Shown one piece after another: positions 53,345-53,468 of a stretch of DNA of 53,468 nucleotides; positions within the stretch are counted from its first letter, which is position 1; the number at the start of each line of letters is the position of its first letter. The notes under the pieces were generated by a model. It worked only from the letters and a program-made list of their open reading frames with translations, made no database searches and was not told the origin of the DNA. The stretch is from Thermoplasmatota archaeon. GTDB lineage: Archaea; Thermoplasmatota; Thermoplasmata; Thermoplasmatales; Thermoplasmataceae. Position numbers and translations under genes: made by a program. Where the stretch lies: positions 1 to 53,468 of the forward strand of contig JAMDBD010000004.1 of NCBI GenBank assembly GCA_023484105.1, written 5' to 3'.

Positions 53345-53468
53345 TTATTTTTCACTTGTTACTGTGATCCACATATTTTCAGGAATATTGACATTTATAG
53401 CATCTTTCGTTTCTACAACGTGGCCTGCATCAAGCTTATAATGAACAGAAATGTAGAAATCAACGAGA
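53345..53468 (-). CDS. partial CDS, unknown, cut by the window edge
   Basis: The last 40 codons of a frame that enters from the right edge and ends with TAA at 53345-53347. The visible peptide (VDFYISVHYKLDAG, then IPENMWITVTSEK) is protein-like and soluble. I do not recognise it. A 23-codon frame (53267-53338) lies between it and the aldo-keto reductase remnant, its stop overlapping the next ATG (TAATG). Confidence 0.35.
   Translation of the reverse strand, partial: LVDFYISVHYKLDAGHVVETKDAINVNIPENMWITVTSEK

Noticed and set aside
1-53468. CRISPR array, intact insertion sequence, rRNA genes or toxin-antitoxin pair
   Set aside because: No regularly spaced repeats, transposase motifs, rRNA sequence or paired small toxin genes were found on reading both strands.

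Overview
This window is chromosomal DNA from a thermoacidophilic archaeon of the Thermoplasmatales. The evidence is archaeal information-processing genes (RFC large subunit, L15e, RNase P protein 2, ABCE1, archaeosine TgtA, Hjc, XerA, Pth2, CarS), TATA-box promoters about 25 bases from many start codons (leaderless transcripts), and families typical of this order (a Ta0216-type B12/radical SAM protein, DUF981, a divergent cytochrome bd). Base composition is intermediate, closer to Thermoplasma acidophilum-like lineages than to Ferroplasma or Picrophilus; the genus is not resolved.

Layout. 0.3-3.2 kb: tRNA-Thr, DUF1015 protein, endonuclease IV and a TrmB-type regulator on the minus strand. 3.3-8.5 kb: thioesterase, alpha/beta hydrolase, pyruvate phosphate dikinase, MFS transporter. 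8.5-10.8 kb: UbiA/MqnP-like prenyltransferase and UbiD decarboxylase, probably for menaquinone. 10.9-15.5 kb: GHMP sugar kinase, RFC large subunit, RNase P protein 2, DCC thiol protein, L15e, acetyltransferase, tRNA-Ser. 15.5-16.1 kb: decayed DNA next to tRNA-Ser. 16.1-22.2 kb: membrane proteins, radical SAM protein, HxlR regulator, MFS, then a DtxR-family regulator followed by a ZIP-like transporter with a palindromic operator candidate. 22.2-28 kb: glyA, kptA, prs, enoyl-CoA hydratase, xerA, isoprenyl diphosphate synthase. 28-35.6 kb: ferritin-VIT1 fusion, class III aminotransferase, hjc, acyl-CoA synthetase with a metallo-hydrolase, PhoU protein with a sequon-rich surface protein. 35.7-41.3 kb: HTH-CBS regulator/carS/pth2 operon, a trans-sulfuration enzyme, acyl-CoA dehydrogenase, folP.

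41.4-51.3 kb is a tightly packed plus-strand array: an acidic orphan protein, ABCE1, TgtA, a UvrD-like helicase fused to a RecB-type nuclease, cytochrome bd subunits I and II, and a further membrane protein. It joins ribosome recycling, tRNA modification, DNA repair and respiration. Its TgtA has lost the three cysteines of the usual zinc site. After 51.3 kb the sequence becomes a patchy, AT-richer margin with an MFS efflux protein, a truncated aldo-keto reductase and unassigned DNA.

I see no CRISPR array, intact insertion sequence, toxin-antitoxin pair or recognisable defence island. The best leads are residue-level departures in known families (TgtA, UbiA, ZIP), the candidate metal operator, the decayed locus by tRNA-Ser, and the unexplained 51.5-51.8 kb block.
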